Source: HyVt-337 sp964428895 (GTDB lineage Bacteria > Planctomycetota > Phycisphaerae > SM23-33). Taken from it: a stretch of DNA of 13,335 nt. The stretch is taken from positions 1 to 13,335 of the forward strand of contig CAYRZU010000083.1 of the NCBI GenBank assembly GCA_964428895.1, written 5' to 3'. The first letter of the stretch is position 1, and each line of letters starts with the position of its first letter. Both the position numbers and the translations under genes were made by a program. Of the stretch, positions 7,557-13,335 are shown in pieces. Under the pieces are notes generated by a model. The model searched no databases, had not been told where the DNA came from, and saw only the letters and a program-made list of their open reading frames with translations.

Positions 7557-7564
7557 GCGAACCC

Positions 7565-7595
7565 TATCTATCGATTGTTGCCTCTTGCTTGTCAA
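7565..7595 (-). promoter_or_regulatory. Candidate sigma-70-like promoter for the ebo operon
   Basis: On the - strand a perfect TTGACA (7595-7590) is followed after 17 bases by GATAGA, or after 19 bases by TAGATA (7570-7565), both weak -10 matches. It lies about 50 bp upstream of the eboB start in the only non-coding gap before the operon. The -35 match is good, the -10 poor. Confidence 0.4.
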
Positions 7596-7611
7596 GATGG
7601 CCCAACAATAT

Positions 7612-7690
7612 GAACAGGGATGAACGCAGATGAACCCGGACAACAAAGACCGTTCTCTCTATCTGTGTTCATCTGCGTTCATCCTTGTTC
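7612..7690. repeat. Long near-perfect inverted repeat in the divergent intergenic region
   Basis: Two 24-nt arms (7612-7635 and 7667-7690) are reverse complements at 23 of 24 positions, separated by a 31-nt AC/CT-rich loop. Each arm contains ATGAAC twice at a 10-bp period (ATGAACGCAGATGAAC). The sequence resembles the ATCTGCGTTCATCTG-type interspersed repeats that recur in many environmental bacterial genomes (recollection, not checked here). It lies between the candidate promoters of eboB and the MBL gene, so it could be a mobile palindromic repeat, a cruciform/operator, or both. Confidence 0.8.
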
Positions 7691-7700
7691 CAAAGAAAGG

Positions 7701-7742
7701 TAGAATGAGCCCGAACGTTGGCAGTCAAAGGAGATCGCCGTG
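7701..7742 (+). promoter_or_regulatory. Candidate -10 and ribosome-binding site of the MBL-fold gene
   Basis: TAGAAT (7701-7706) matches the -10 consensus at five of six bases, but the -35 region overlaps the right repeat arm and is poor. AAAGGAGA (7727-7734) is a strong Shine-Dalgarno sequence placed five bases before GTG (7740-7742), and it fixes that codon as the start. The ribosome-binding site is much more certain than the promoter. Confidence 0.5.
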
Positions 7743-8516
7743 AAGAACGACCCGGCTGACAATCCGCAGGTAACGGAAATCGCCGACGGCGTCTGGGTGC
7801 GCGTGGAGGTCGATACGCTCGCATGGATCGATATGGGCGATTGGGCCGTCTTCATCGACGCCCACGAGGAGCCCGGCATCGAGGACGTGATCTTTCCGGC
7901 CCTGACCGAGACGTTGGGCGACAGGCCTCTCCAGACCGTCGTCAACACTCACACCCACTACGATCACATCTACCTCAACAAGGCGTTCCAGGATCGGCTC
8001 GGGGCCACGATCGTCAACACCGACACCACCGACATCCCCACCGACGGCCTGTGGATCGAGGGGCCCAAACGTAGACTGCTCATCAAGCCTATGGCCGGCT
8101 GTCACACGCCTGAAGACTGTGTGATCTGGCTGCCCGACTGCAAGGTGCTGTTCGTGGGCGACATCTTCGGTTGGGGGCTGATCAACCTGATGGGCCACCT
8201 GACAGAGGACTCCGCGGCGACCATTCTGACAACCTACGACGACGTGATCGCCATCGGCGCCGACACAATCGTCCCCGGCCACGGCCCGCTATGCACCAAC
8301 GCGGAGTTGGCCCGCTGGGTCGAGTATTTCCGCTGGCTGCACGCGAAGGTGCTGGCGGCCCTGGACGCCGGACAGAGCGATAAGCAGATCATGGCAGAGA
8401 TCACCCCGCCCGAGGATATGCATCATTGGTGGCGGTTCGTGGACTGGAAACACGAACACAGCGTCGACCGAATGATCAGCAGCATCCGCGACGGCTGGCG
8501 GGCCTTCCCGACCTAA
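7740..8516 (+). CDS. Metallo-beta-lactamase-fold hydrolase
   Basis: A 258-residue hydrolase with the metallo-beta-lactamase (MBL) fold and a full two-metal site: HTHYDH at residues 71-76 (His71, His73, Asp75, His76), His122 in AGCHTPEDC, Asp141 in FVGDIFGW, and His181 in VPGHGP. The length and the GCHTPEDCVIWLPDCKVLFVGD arrangement resemble the broad glyoxalase-II-like/YycJ-like group with unknown small-molecule esters or thioesters as substrates. No signal peptide, so cytosolic. The C-terminal 70 residues form a helical tail (ARWVEYFRWLHAKVLAAL and onward). GTG start with a strong AAAGGAGA site. It is divergent from the ebo operon across a 223-bp control region, which makes shared regulation possible but unproven. 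Its TAA stop overlaps the stop of the convergent small membrane gene. Confidence 0.9.
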   Translation: MKNDPADNPQVTEIADGVWVRVEVDTLAWIDMGDWAVFIDAHEEPGIEDVIFPALTETLGDRPLQTVVNTHTHYDHIYLNKAFQDRLGATIVNTDTTDIPTDGLWIEGPKRRLLIKPMAGCHTPEDCVIWLPDCKVLFVGDIFGWGLINLMGHLTEDSAATILTTYDDVIAIGADTIVPGHGPLCTNAELARWVEYFRWLHAKVLAALDAGQSDKQIMAEITPPEDMHHWWRFVDWKHEHSVDRMISSIRDGWRAFPT

Positions 8517-8761
8517 GGGCCATCGTAAGACTCGTCAAAGATTCCAAGCCGGCCCGGTCGCACCAACAGTAGCACACCCGTTGCGATCAGAGCGATCCCC
8601 GCCAACAGCACCCGCGTTCCACCCAGGAGGCTGTAACGGGCCAGGAACGTCGGCTTCGACCGGCCGGTGGCGTTGACGGCGATAACGCTGAGGCCCGCCA
8701 AGGTCAGGACCGAACCCAGCACGAGCAGCACCACCCCAATCCAATTGAACTCCTTCCCCAT
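8513..8761 (-). CDS. Small two-helix membrane protein
   Basis: An 82-residue hydrophobic protein, not recognised as a named family. Residues about 8-28 (IGVVLLVLGSVLTLAGLSVI) and 51-68 (LLAGIALIATGVLLLVRP) are two membrane segments joined by a basic linker (NATGRSKPTFLARY), so both ends are probably on the same side of the inner membrane. The ATG lies 3 bp after the sulfatase stop, with GGGAG 11 bases upstream, so it is probably translated from the sulfatase transcript. Its stop codon shares bases with the convergent MBL stop. A real gene is supported by the clear hydrophobic pattern and by gene packing; the function is unknown. Confidence 0.75.
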   Translation of the reverse strand: MGKEFNWIGVVLLVLGSVLTLAGLSVIAVNATGRSKPTFLARYSLLGGTRVLLAGIALIATGVLLLVRPGRLGIFDESYDGP

Positions 8762-8764
8762 TGG

Positions 8765-10306
8765 TCAGTGCACTCCCAGGGCGAACAGACTCCGCCTCGT
8801 CTTGGGGTAGTCTTGCATGATGATCAACTCCATGAGTTGGTCGCGTAGCTCTTGGCGGACGGCGGCGAAGGCGGGATCGCCGATGAGGTTCGTCTGCTCT
8901 TGCGGGTCGACCTGGATGTCGAAGAGTTGCTCGCCGTTGTTGCACGCGTAAAGGGTGTAACGGTATTGGGGCGTGCGGATGGTCCGGGCCCAGTCGGCGG
9001 GGTTCATGGACCAGACCACGTTGTAGCTTTCGATGTAGGCGGCCGGTCGCCAGTCGTCGACGGTTTCGCCCCGACACAGCGGCAGCAGGGATCGGCCGGG
9101 CAGGACGGGAATGGCGTGGGCCTTATCGGCGAACTCAGGCCCCATCGTGGGCATCAGCGGCAAGGCCTGACCGGTCGCGGCGAGGATGGTCGGGCAGATG
9201 TCTTCGAGCTGAACCATTTCGTTGCGGACGACTCCGCGCTGCAGGCCGGGCCCGGCGACCATCAGGGGAATGCGGATGCAGGCGTCGTAGTGGTGCTCTT
9301 CCTTGCCGCGGCGGCCGTGGTCGCCCAGCATCTCGCCGTGATCGGCGGTGAAGATGATGAAGGTGGTGTCGAGTCGCCCGGCGTCTTCGAGGGCGTCGAG
9401 CACGCGGCCGAGCTGATCGTCCAGGTGGGCGATGTCGGCGAAGTAGAACCGCCGACAGTCATCCATGTAGTTGGGTGTGTCGTATTGGCGGTAATAGGCG
9501 GGCGCGTTGGCCCGGTCGAGCCACTCGGCGGGGGCTGTCTCGGGAATCTTGCTTTCATCGACACGGTCGAGGCAGTCGGCCGGCGGGTGGAACGGGTCGT
9601 GGGGTTGAACGTAGCTGATCTGGGCCAGCAACGGCTGATCGGCCGGCGTTTCACGGATGAACTCCAGCGCGTGGCGGGTGATCCATTCAGTCTGCGACAG
9701 CTCGGCCGGGAACGGCAGCGGATACCACGACCCGGGCTCGCGCAGGTTGTTATCATGCGCGAGGCGGATTCGGGTCGCCAGGTCGATCTTGTCGGGGCCG
9801 TACTCGGCGTACCACGGGATGTGGGCGGCCCAGATCGTCGATAGGACATTATCGAACTGGTCGGGGTGTTCCGCGGCGATCCAATCCAGCCACTCCCCTC
9901 CCCGAGCGTCCTCGGTGTTATGGGCCACATCGAAGCCGTACTCGCGATAGTTGTCGTTGAGGTGCGAATCACGGTAATGGCTGCGGAAGTGCAGCTTGCC
10001 CAGGGCCCCGGTGCGGTAGCCCGCCTGCTGGAGCGTGCGTATGAAGGTGGGCAACTCCGGTGACAATTCGTAGCCGTTCTCCAGCACGCCGTGCCCGCGG
10101 CTGGTCAGGCCGGTGGCAACGGTCGCCCGAGCCGGCATGCAAACGGGGTTGGACGTGAAGGCGTTGGGGAAGGTCACGCCCATCGCGGCCAATCGATCGA
10201 AGTTCGGCGTGGGAACCACGCCTGCCCGGGCCGCTTCCAGCCACCGGGCCGAGAGCTGGTCTACCATGAATAGTACGACGTTCGGTTTCGCGTCCGCCTC
10301 GGCCAT
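8765..10306 (-). CDS. Formylglycine-dependent sulfatase (no signal peptide)
   Basis: A 513-residue type I sulfatase that would cleave a sulfate ester. The sulfatase signature C-x-P-x-R is CMPAR at residues 56-60 (NPVCMPARATVATG), with Cys56 the residue converted to formylglycine by a maturase encoded elsewhere. Other active-site residues are Asp16 (FMVDQ), Lys104 and His106 (GKLHF), His236 (PHDPFH), Asp322 and His323 (TADHGE), and Lys335. Most comparable sulfatases of planctomycetes are exported, but this N-terminus (MAEADAKPNVVLFMVD) has no signal peptide, so it should be cytosolic. The start at 10306 is chosen because the fold begins at once, and the gene lies 2 bp after the preceding dehydrogenase stop; the longer open frame to 10627 is only an antisense-like extension over that gene. 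Specificity is not readable; choline-sulfatase-like and glycan sulfatases are both possible. Confidence 0.92.
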   Translation of the reverse strand: MAEADAKPNVVLFMVDQLSARWLEAARAGVVPTPNFDRLAAMGVTFPNAFTSNPVCMPARATVATGLTSRGHGVLENGYELSPELPTFIRTLQQAGYRTGALGKLHFRSHYRDSHLNDNYREYGFDVAHNTEDARGGEWLDWIAAEHPDQFDNVLSTIWAAHIPWYAEYGPDKIDLATRIRLAHDNNLREPGSWYPLPFPAELSQTEWITRHALEFIRETPADQPLLAQISYVQPHDPFHPPADCLDRVDESKIPETAPAEWLDRANAPAYYRQYDTPNYMDDCRRFYFADIAHLDDQLGRVLDALEDAGRLDTTFIIFTADHGEMLGDHGRRGKEEHHYDACIRIPLMVAGPGLQRGVVRNEMVQLEDICPTILAATGQALPLMPTMGPEFADKAHAIPVLPGRSLLPLCRGETVDDWRPAAYIESYNVVWSMNPADWARTIRTPQYRYTLYACNNGEQLFDIQVDPQEQTNLIGDPAFAAVRQELRDQLMELIIMQDYPKTRRSLFALGVH

Positions 10307-10308
10307 AG

Positions 10309-11340
10309 CTACTCGTACCTCACGCCCAGCTTCACGGACTCGTTGGGGTGGCTCATGATTCGCGGGTAGGCGGTTAGAAGATCCTCGAAGGTCACCACCG
10401 GGTCGACGATGGGCTCGCCGGTCAGGCGGCCGCCGACGAGCATGTCCCAGCAAGTGTCGACGATGCGGGTCTCGTCCCAGCGCGGGTGGTCGCGGTTGGG
10501 GTCGCTGCAGGAGCGGGCGAAGATCAGGTTGGGGCGATTCCAGTGAGCTTCGGTGCCCAGGTCCAGGGGTCTCTCGTAGGGGCCCGGCCACGAGGCGGCC
10601 ACCACGTTCCCGCCGAACGCCACGCACCGCAAGGCCGCCTGGAGCCCCTCGATTTCCGAGCTGAAGTCGATGGCCACGTCCACCCCCTTCTTATCGGTGG
10701 CCTTCCTGATTTCGATGCCCACGTCGCAGTCGGTGGGGTCGAAGACCATGTCGGCCCCGCATTCGACGGCCGCCCGGCGGCGGCGCTCGAGCGGATCGAC
10801 GGAGATCACCGGGTAGGCGCCCGACAGCTTGGCCAGTTGCACCGTCATCAGGCCGATGGCACCGGCGCCGAAGACGGCGACCGCGTCGCCCACGCGGACG
10901 TTCCCGTCGCGGACGGCGCCCATGGCGAAATCGGCCGGGTCGAGGCAGACCGCCGACTTCCAGCTCATCCCATCCGGCACGGCTTTGACCCACTGGGCTT
11001 CGAAGTCATGGACCTCCCCGAACGGGGCGTGGGCGCAGACGCGGTCGCCGATCTCGAACCGCGTAACGTCCGGCGCCTTCTCCGTCACCCGCCCCACCAG
11101 CATATTGCCCACCACCGTGGATTCCGGGCGCTCACCGGGCCCACCGTGCATGAAGACGCCAAACTCCTCATCGATGGGGAAGCGGTCGTAGCCGTAGCCT
11201 TTGACCATGGCCGTTTCCGAGCCGTGCTTGGGCGCGGCAAACTCCGACTGCACGCGGACCACTCCGGGGGCGAGGTCGCCAAGTTCGTAGTCGCGGATTT
11301 CCATCTGGGTCGGCGAGAGAGCGACGATGGTTCTGGGCAT
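10309..11340 (-). CDS. MDR-family dehydrogenase lacking the usual zinc-binding motifs
   Basis: A 343-residue medium-chain dehydrogenase/reductase. The Rossmann domain is clear: VAVFGAGAIGLMTVQLAK (154-171) with GAGAIG at 158-163, and ISVDPLERRR ending the second strand with Asp182, which suggests NAD(H). The catalytic domain is divergent. The first zinc-ligand region reads APKHGSETAM (36-45) with no Cys, and the conserved GHE is replaced by GNMLVG (79-84). No structural-zinc cysteine cluster is seen. It may be zinc-independent or use another metal arrangement. The start at 11340 is preferred over the upstream ATG at 11376 because AAGGA lies about nine bases before it and the family begins there. 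It overlaps nothing, lies 63 bp after the DUF362 gene and 2 bp before the sulfatase, so it is probably co-translated with the latter and may oxidise its desulfated product (inference). Confidence 0.88.
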   Translation of the reverse strand: MPRTIVALSPTQMEIRDYELGDLAPGVVRVQSEFAAPKHGSETAMVKGYGYDRFPIDEEFGVFMHGGPGERPESTVVGNMLVGRVTEKAPDVTRFEIGDRVCAHAPFGEVHDFEAQWVKAVPDGMSWKSAVCLDPADFAMGAVRDGNVRVGDAVAVFGAGAIGLMTVQLAKLSGAYPVISVDPLERRRRAAVECGADMVFDPTDCDVGIEIRKATDKKGVDVAIDFSSEIEGLQAALRCVAFGGNVVAASWPGPYERPLDLGTEAHWNRPNLIFARSCSDPNRDHPRWDETRIVDTCWDMLVGGRLTGEPIVDPVVTFEDLLTAYPRIMSHPNESVKLGVRYE

Positions 11341-11365
11341 GATGTGGTCCTTAATGTGGGTGTTG

Positions 11366-11389
11366 GCCCCACGCATGCCATGCGCGGGC
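11366..11389. other. Imperfect palindrome between DUF362 gene and MDR gene
   Basis: GCCC (11366-11369) and CGCAT (11372-11376) pair with ATGCG (11380-11384) and GGGC (11386-11389) around a 3-nt loop. It has GCATGCCATGC in common style with the composite palindrome at 12235-12314 and may be a decayed relative. No T-run follows, so a terminator role is unlikely. Confidence 0.4.
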
Positions 11390-11403
11390 TTTGTGTGGTG
11401 AGT

Positions 11404-12195
11404 CTACACGTCGACGATGTCGATATCCTGCATAGACCCCAGCAAACCGTCCGCCCATTTGATGTATTTGATCTTCTCGGGCTTGTGGTCGAGCATCTCG
11501 GACCCGACGGCGTCGATGGCGACGGGATCGGTGCTCGCCAGGATGGTGTCGAACGCCTTGGGATCTCCGTGCAGATGCGCGCCGACGAGGCCGACCGCGG
11601 CGTCGACCACGCACAACTCCGGCCGCTTGTAGCAGCAGATGTCGACCACGCAGCCGTGGGTGCTGGGTGAGTGGAGGTCGGACTTGTTCCACGCGCCGCG
11701 GTAGTGCGGGGCCGAGGCGAGGCCGAAGAAGTTCTTCATCGAGACGGTGGTGGTCGTCATGGAGTGGTCCTTCAGCACTGGCAGTGAAATAATGAAGGCC
11801 TCCACGCATACCTCGGGCATGAAGAACTCTTTGAGGATCCGCGCGTCATCGTTGGTCAGACGGACCTCCGGGGCGGTATTGAAGTCGATCAGCTCGACCC
11901 CCTTTCGCTCGGCCAGTTCGCGATAGCCGCGATCTTCAAACAGGTCGCCAGTTTCCCCCTGGCCGCACCCTTCGCCGATGGCGACAGTGGCGTTGCAGTG
12001 CGACCGCACGTAATCGAGCACGGCCTCGGCGGCGCCCACGTTGGTCGTTACCGGCGGCGGGCGATTGATGGTCAGGTTCGGCTTGATGATGATCAGCCGA
12101 TCATCGGGCAGCAGATCGGCGGCGCCGATGGCATCGAGCGCCTTGGGAACGCTGGTGGCGTAATCCGTGAATCGAGCTTTCGCGACCGTACTCAT
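11404..12195 (-). CDS. DUF362-domain protein
   Basis: A 263-residue single-domain DUF362 protein, a family of unknown biochemical role often found near redox enzymes. Family features are IIIKPNLT (35-42), IGEGCGQGE (73-81), LPVLKDHSMTTTTVSMKNFFG (138-158) and ASTDPVAIDAVGSEMLD (220-236). There is no ferredoxin-like CxxCxxC domain, unlike many DUF362 proteins, although six cysteines are scattered through it (Cys67, 77, 130, 182, 187 and 188, of which the last two are adjacent). No signal peptide, so cytosolic. The ATG at 12195 is chosen over the longer frame to 12312 because GAGGG lies seven bases upstream and the upstream frame runs through the REP-like palindrome. It is followed after 63 bp by the MDR dehydrogenase. 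The family call is good, but the function is unknown. Confidence 0.87.
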   Translation of the reverse strand: MSTVAKARFTDYATSVPKALDAIGAADLLPDDRLIIIKPNLTINRPPPVTTNVGAAEAVLDYVRSHCNATVAIGEGCGQGETGDLFEDRGYRELAERKGVELIDFNTAPEVRLTNDDARILKEFFMPEVCVEAFIISLPVLKDHSMTTTTVSMKNFFGLASAPHYRGAWNKSDLHSPSTHGCVVDICCYKRPELCVVDAAVGLVGAHLHGDPKAFDTILASTDPVAIDAVGSEMLDHKPEKIKYIKWADGLLGSMQDIDIVDV

Positions 12196-12234
12196 GCCAA
12201 CACCCTCACAACCCGCCGACATCCATTCTAGCCG

Positions 12235-12314
12235 GGGTGCCATGCTCACGCTTGCGTGAGCATGTGTCCCAATCTGACAGCCAACATGGCCACGCGAGCG
12301 TGGCCATGGCACCC
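12235..12314. repeat. Composite REP/BIME-like palindromic element
   Basis: An 80-bp element with three nested symmetries. Hairpin A is a perfect 11-bp stem (CATGCTCACGC, 12241-12251, with 12254-12264) around TT. Hairpin B is a perfect 11-bp stem (CATGGCCACGC, 12285-12295, with 12298-12308) around GA. The outer ends GGGTGCCATG and CATGGCACCC are also reverse complements. A 20-nt spacer separates A and B. The two hairpins are variants of one unit, CATGnnCACGC with its mirror. This is the layout of paired REP elements (BIMEs) moved by RAYT transposases; none is in the window. It lies between the URO-D-like and DUF362 genes and has no T-run, so it is not a standard terminator. Confidence 0.85.
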
Positions 12315-12335
12315 AATCTACCTATTCGAGGAATG

Positions 12336-13335
12336 TTAGTACCTACCGAACTCCTGGACCGTTTCCACCATCGCCTTGAGATTATCAAGCTGGGCGTTGG
12401 CGGGCACTTCGTCAGCGGTAGCCAATACGTAGCCGCCGCCGGGCATGCCCTCAGCCAGGCAGCGGCGGGCCTCTTTCCGGGCGTCATCCATGCTGCCGAA
12501 CGCCAGCACCACGCAATCGAAATTGGCCATCAGGCACATCTTGTGGCCGTAGAGCTTCTTGGCCTCGGCCAGCGTGATGTTGCCTTCGTTCGGCTCGAAG
12601 GTCTCGACGAAGTGCACACCGGCGTCGGCGAACATCGGCAGGTACTCGCGGATCGGCCCGAGTGTATACAGGCCTGCGAACTTGCCCGGAGTCCGGCGGA
12701 CAATCTCCATCATCGTGACGATATCCGGCAGCACGAACCGCTCAAACCACGCCGGCGGCAGTTGCGAGCCGGTGGCCCAGCAGACGTCCAGCCACATCAC
12801 GTCGGCATCGGACGCGACGAAGGCCTCCACGTATTTCACAACCCGAGCACGCTCCAACTTGAATAGCTCTTCCATGAAGTCGGGCTGATCGAACAGGTCA
12901 AACATCATCCCCTGCATGGAGCGGTTCTGGCCCAGAACGCCATACGCGCAGACCACGCCGATGCCGGCGATGCCGTCATCGCCCATGTGGGCCAGGGCCT
13001 CGTGAAGCGTAGCGGGATCCGGCTCGCCCATCCCGGCGAGGTGCTTCTCGAGCAGGTCCTTGTAGGCCAGCCAATCTTCCTGATTCTTGACGGGATAGTC
13101 GACGAGCTTGCCGACGAAGGGGTCATCGGGAATGATGCCCCGGACCTCCCTGCCCATCATCGTACGGCCGGGGGTTCTGACAATCAGGTCGCTCTCCGTG
13201 CCGCCGCCCGCTCGAGGGCGCTCGGCGCTGAACTCGTAGGCGTACCCGTCCGGCAAGGTCAGCGGGATATCGATCGACAACGGCCCGCGGTGATAGCACG
13301 ACCCGATCATCTGATGGACCTCGAAGATCGCCTTC
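12336..13335 (-). CDS. URO-D-like (uroporphyrinogen decarboxylase/methyltransferase fold) protein, 5' truncated
   Basis: A TIM-barrel protein of the uroporphyrinogen decarboxylase-like superfamily, which includes corrinoid-dependent methyltransferases such as MtaA and CmuA. The frame is open through the right edge (upstream residues read KAIFEVHQ), so the ATG at 13310 is internal and the start is outside. Family features, numbered from that ATG, are AYGVLGQNRSMQGMMFDLFDQ (about 122-142), DVMWLDVCWATG (about 170-181), and GGGYVLATADEVPANAQLDN near the end. The zinc ligands of methyltransferases are missing: the usual HxCG position reads YTLGP, and the C-terminal Cys of the SPGCEVP region is replaced in ATADEVP. 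A true uroporphyrinogen decarboxylase is also unlikely because its characteristic N-terminal RQAGR motif is not seen, although the N-terminus is cut off. Likely a non-zinc member with an unknown substrate. It is separated from the DUF362 gene by the REP-like palindrome. Confidence 0.83.
   Translation of the reverse strand, partial: KAIFEVHQMIGSCYHRGPLSIDIPLTLPDGYAYEFSAERPRAGGGTESDLIVRTPGRTMMGREVRGIIPDDPFVGKLVDYPVKNQEDWLAYKDLLEKHLAGMGEPDPATLHEALAHMGDDGIAGIGVVCAYGVLGQNRSMQGMMFDLFDQPDFMEELFKLERARVVKYVEAFVASDADVMWLDVCWATGSQLPPAWFERFVLPDIVTMMEIVRRTPGKFAGLYTLGPIREYLPMFADAGVHFVETFEPNEGNITLAEAKKLYGHKMCLMANFDCVVLAFGSMDDARKEARRCLAEGMPGGGYVLATADEVPANAQLDNLKAMVETVQEFGRY

Noticed and set aside
7612..7690. 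Inverted repeat as CRISPR repeat or insertion-sequence ends
   Set aside because: Only one pair of arms with a 31-nt non-coding centre; no regular spacer array and no transposase.
10307..10627. N-terminal extension of the sulfatase frame to 10627
   Set aside because: It lies entirely within the coding region of the upstream dehydrogenase, is Arg/Pro-rich out-of-frame sequence, and the sulfatase fold begins directly after the ATG at 10306.
10486..11670. 394-codon + strand open frame opposite the MDR and DUF362 genes
   Set aside because: A mirror frame of high-GC coding DNA; it has His/Asp/Val-rich low-order sequence, spans two real genes and has no ribosome-binding site.
12241..12308. Paired hairpins as an intrinsic terminator after the URO-D-like gene
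   Set aside because: Stems are strong but no T-rich tract follows on the - strand, and the nested symmetry fits a REP-type element better.
12196..12312. N-terminal extension of the DUF362 frame to 12312
   Set aside because: It translates through the REP-like palindrome; the ATG at 12195 has a good ribosome-binding site and the family sequence starts there.

Overview
The window is 13.3 kb of GC-rich, densely packed bacterial chromosome, with no rRNA, tRNA, CRISPR, phage or transposase genes. The gene content includes a formylglycine-type sulfatase, a DUF362 protein, a URO-D-like protein and several MDR/AKR dehydrogenases. It also carries short palindromic repeats of REP type. Together these suggest a planctomycete-like (Phycisphaerae-type) or related PVC-group environmental genome. 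This assignment is inference; no marker gene is present.

Region 1 (1-1927, + strand): an aldo/keto reductase cut off by the left edge overlaps a zinc-type medium-chain dehydrogenase by one base. The pair runs into a strong bidirectional terminator at 1956-1992.

Region 2 (2010-7516, - strand): a tight five-gene operon read right to left. It encodes a TatD-like hydrolase (EboB), a UbiA-like prenyltransferase (EboC), a phosphodiesterase/pyrophosphatase-like protein (EboF), a 3-dehydroquinate synthase-like protein (EboD) and an EboE-type TIM-barrel protein. This is an ebo cluster, the conserved set that in Nostoc punctiforme is needed to move the scytonemin precursor to the periplasm. Here it has no adjacent eboA, its order is B-C-F-D-E, and no scytonemin biosynthesis gene is in view. 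eboB/eboC and eboD/eboE overlap by 4 nt, and the other gaps are 18 and 25 nt, so the five proteins are almost certainly made together. eboC appears to start at a CTG codon.

Region 3 (7517-8516): a 223-bp divergent control region carries a near-perfect 24-bp inverted repeat and candidate promoters facing both ways. It separates the ebo operon from a metallo-beta-lactamase-fold hydrolase on the + strand.

Region 4 (8513-13335, - strand): read right to left, this holds a URO-D-like protein (cut off by the right edge), a composite REP-like palindrome, a DUF362 protein, an MDR dehydrogenase without the usual zinc motifs, a sulfatase without a signal peptide, and a small two-helix membrane protein. 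The last three are nearly contiguous and look co-transcribed. This resembles a catabolic or redox cluster for an unknown, perhaps sulfated, substrate. The last gene shares stop-codon bases with the convergent MBL gene.

The strongest candidate for an undescribed system is the ebo operon with its reordered genes, missing eboA and divergent MBL hydrolase: a metabolite-export module whose cargo is unknown.
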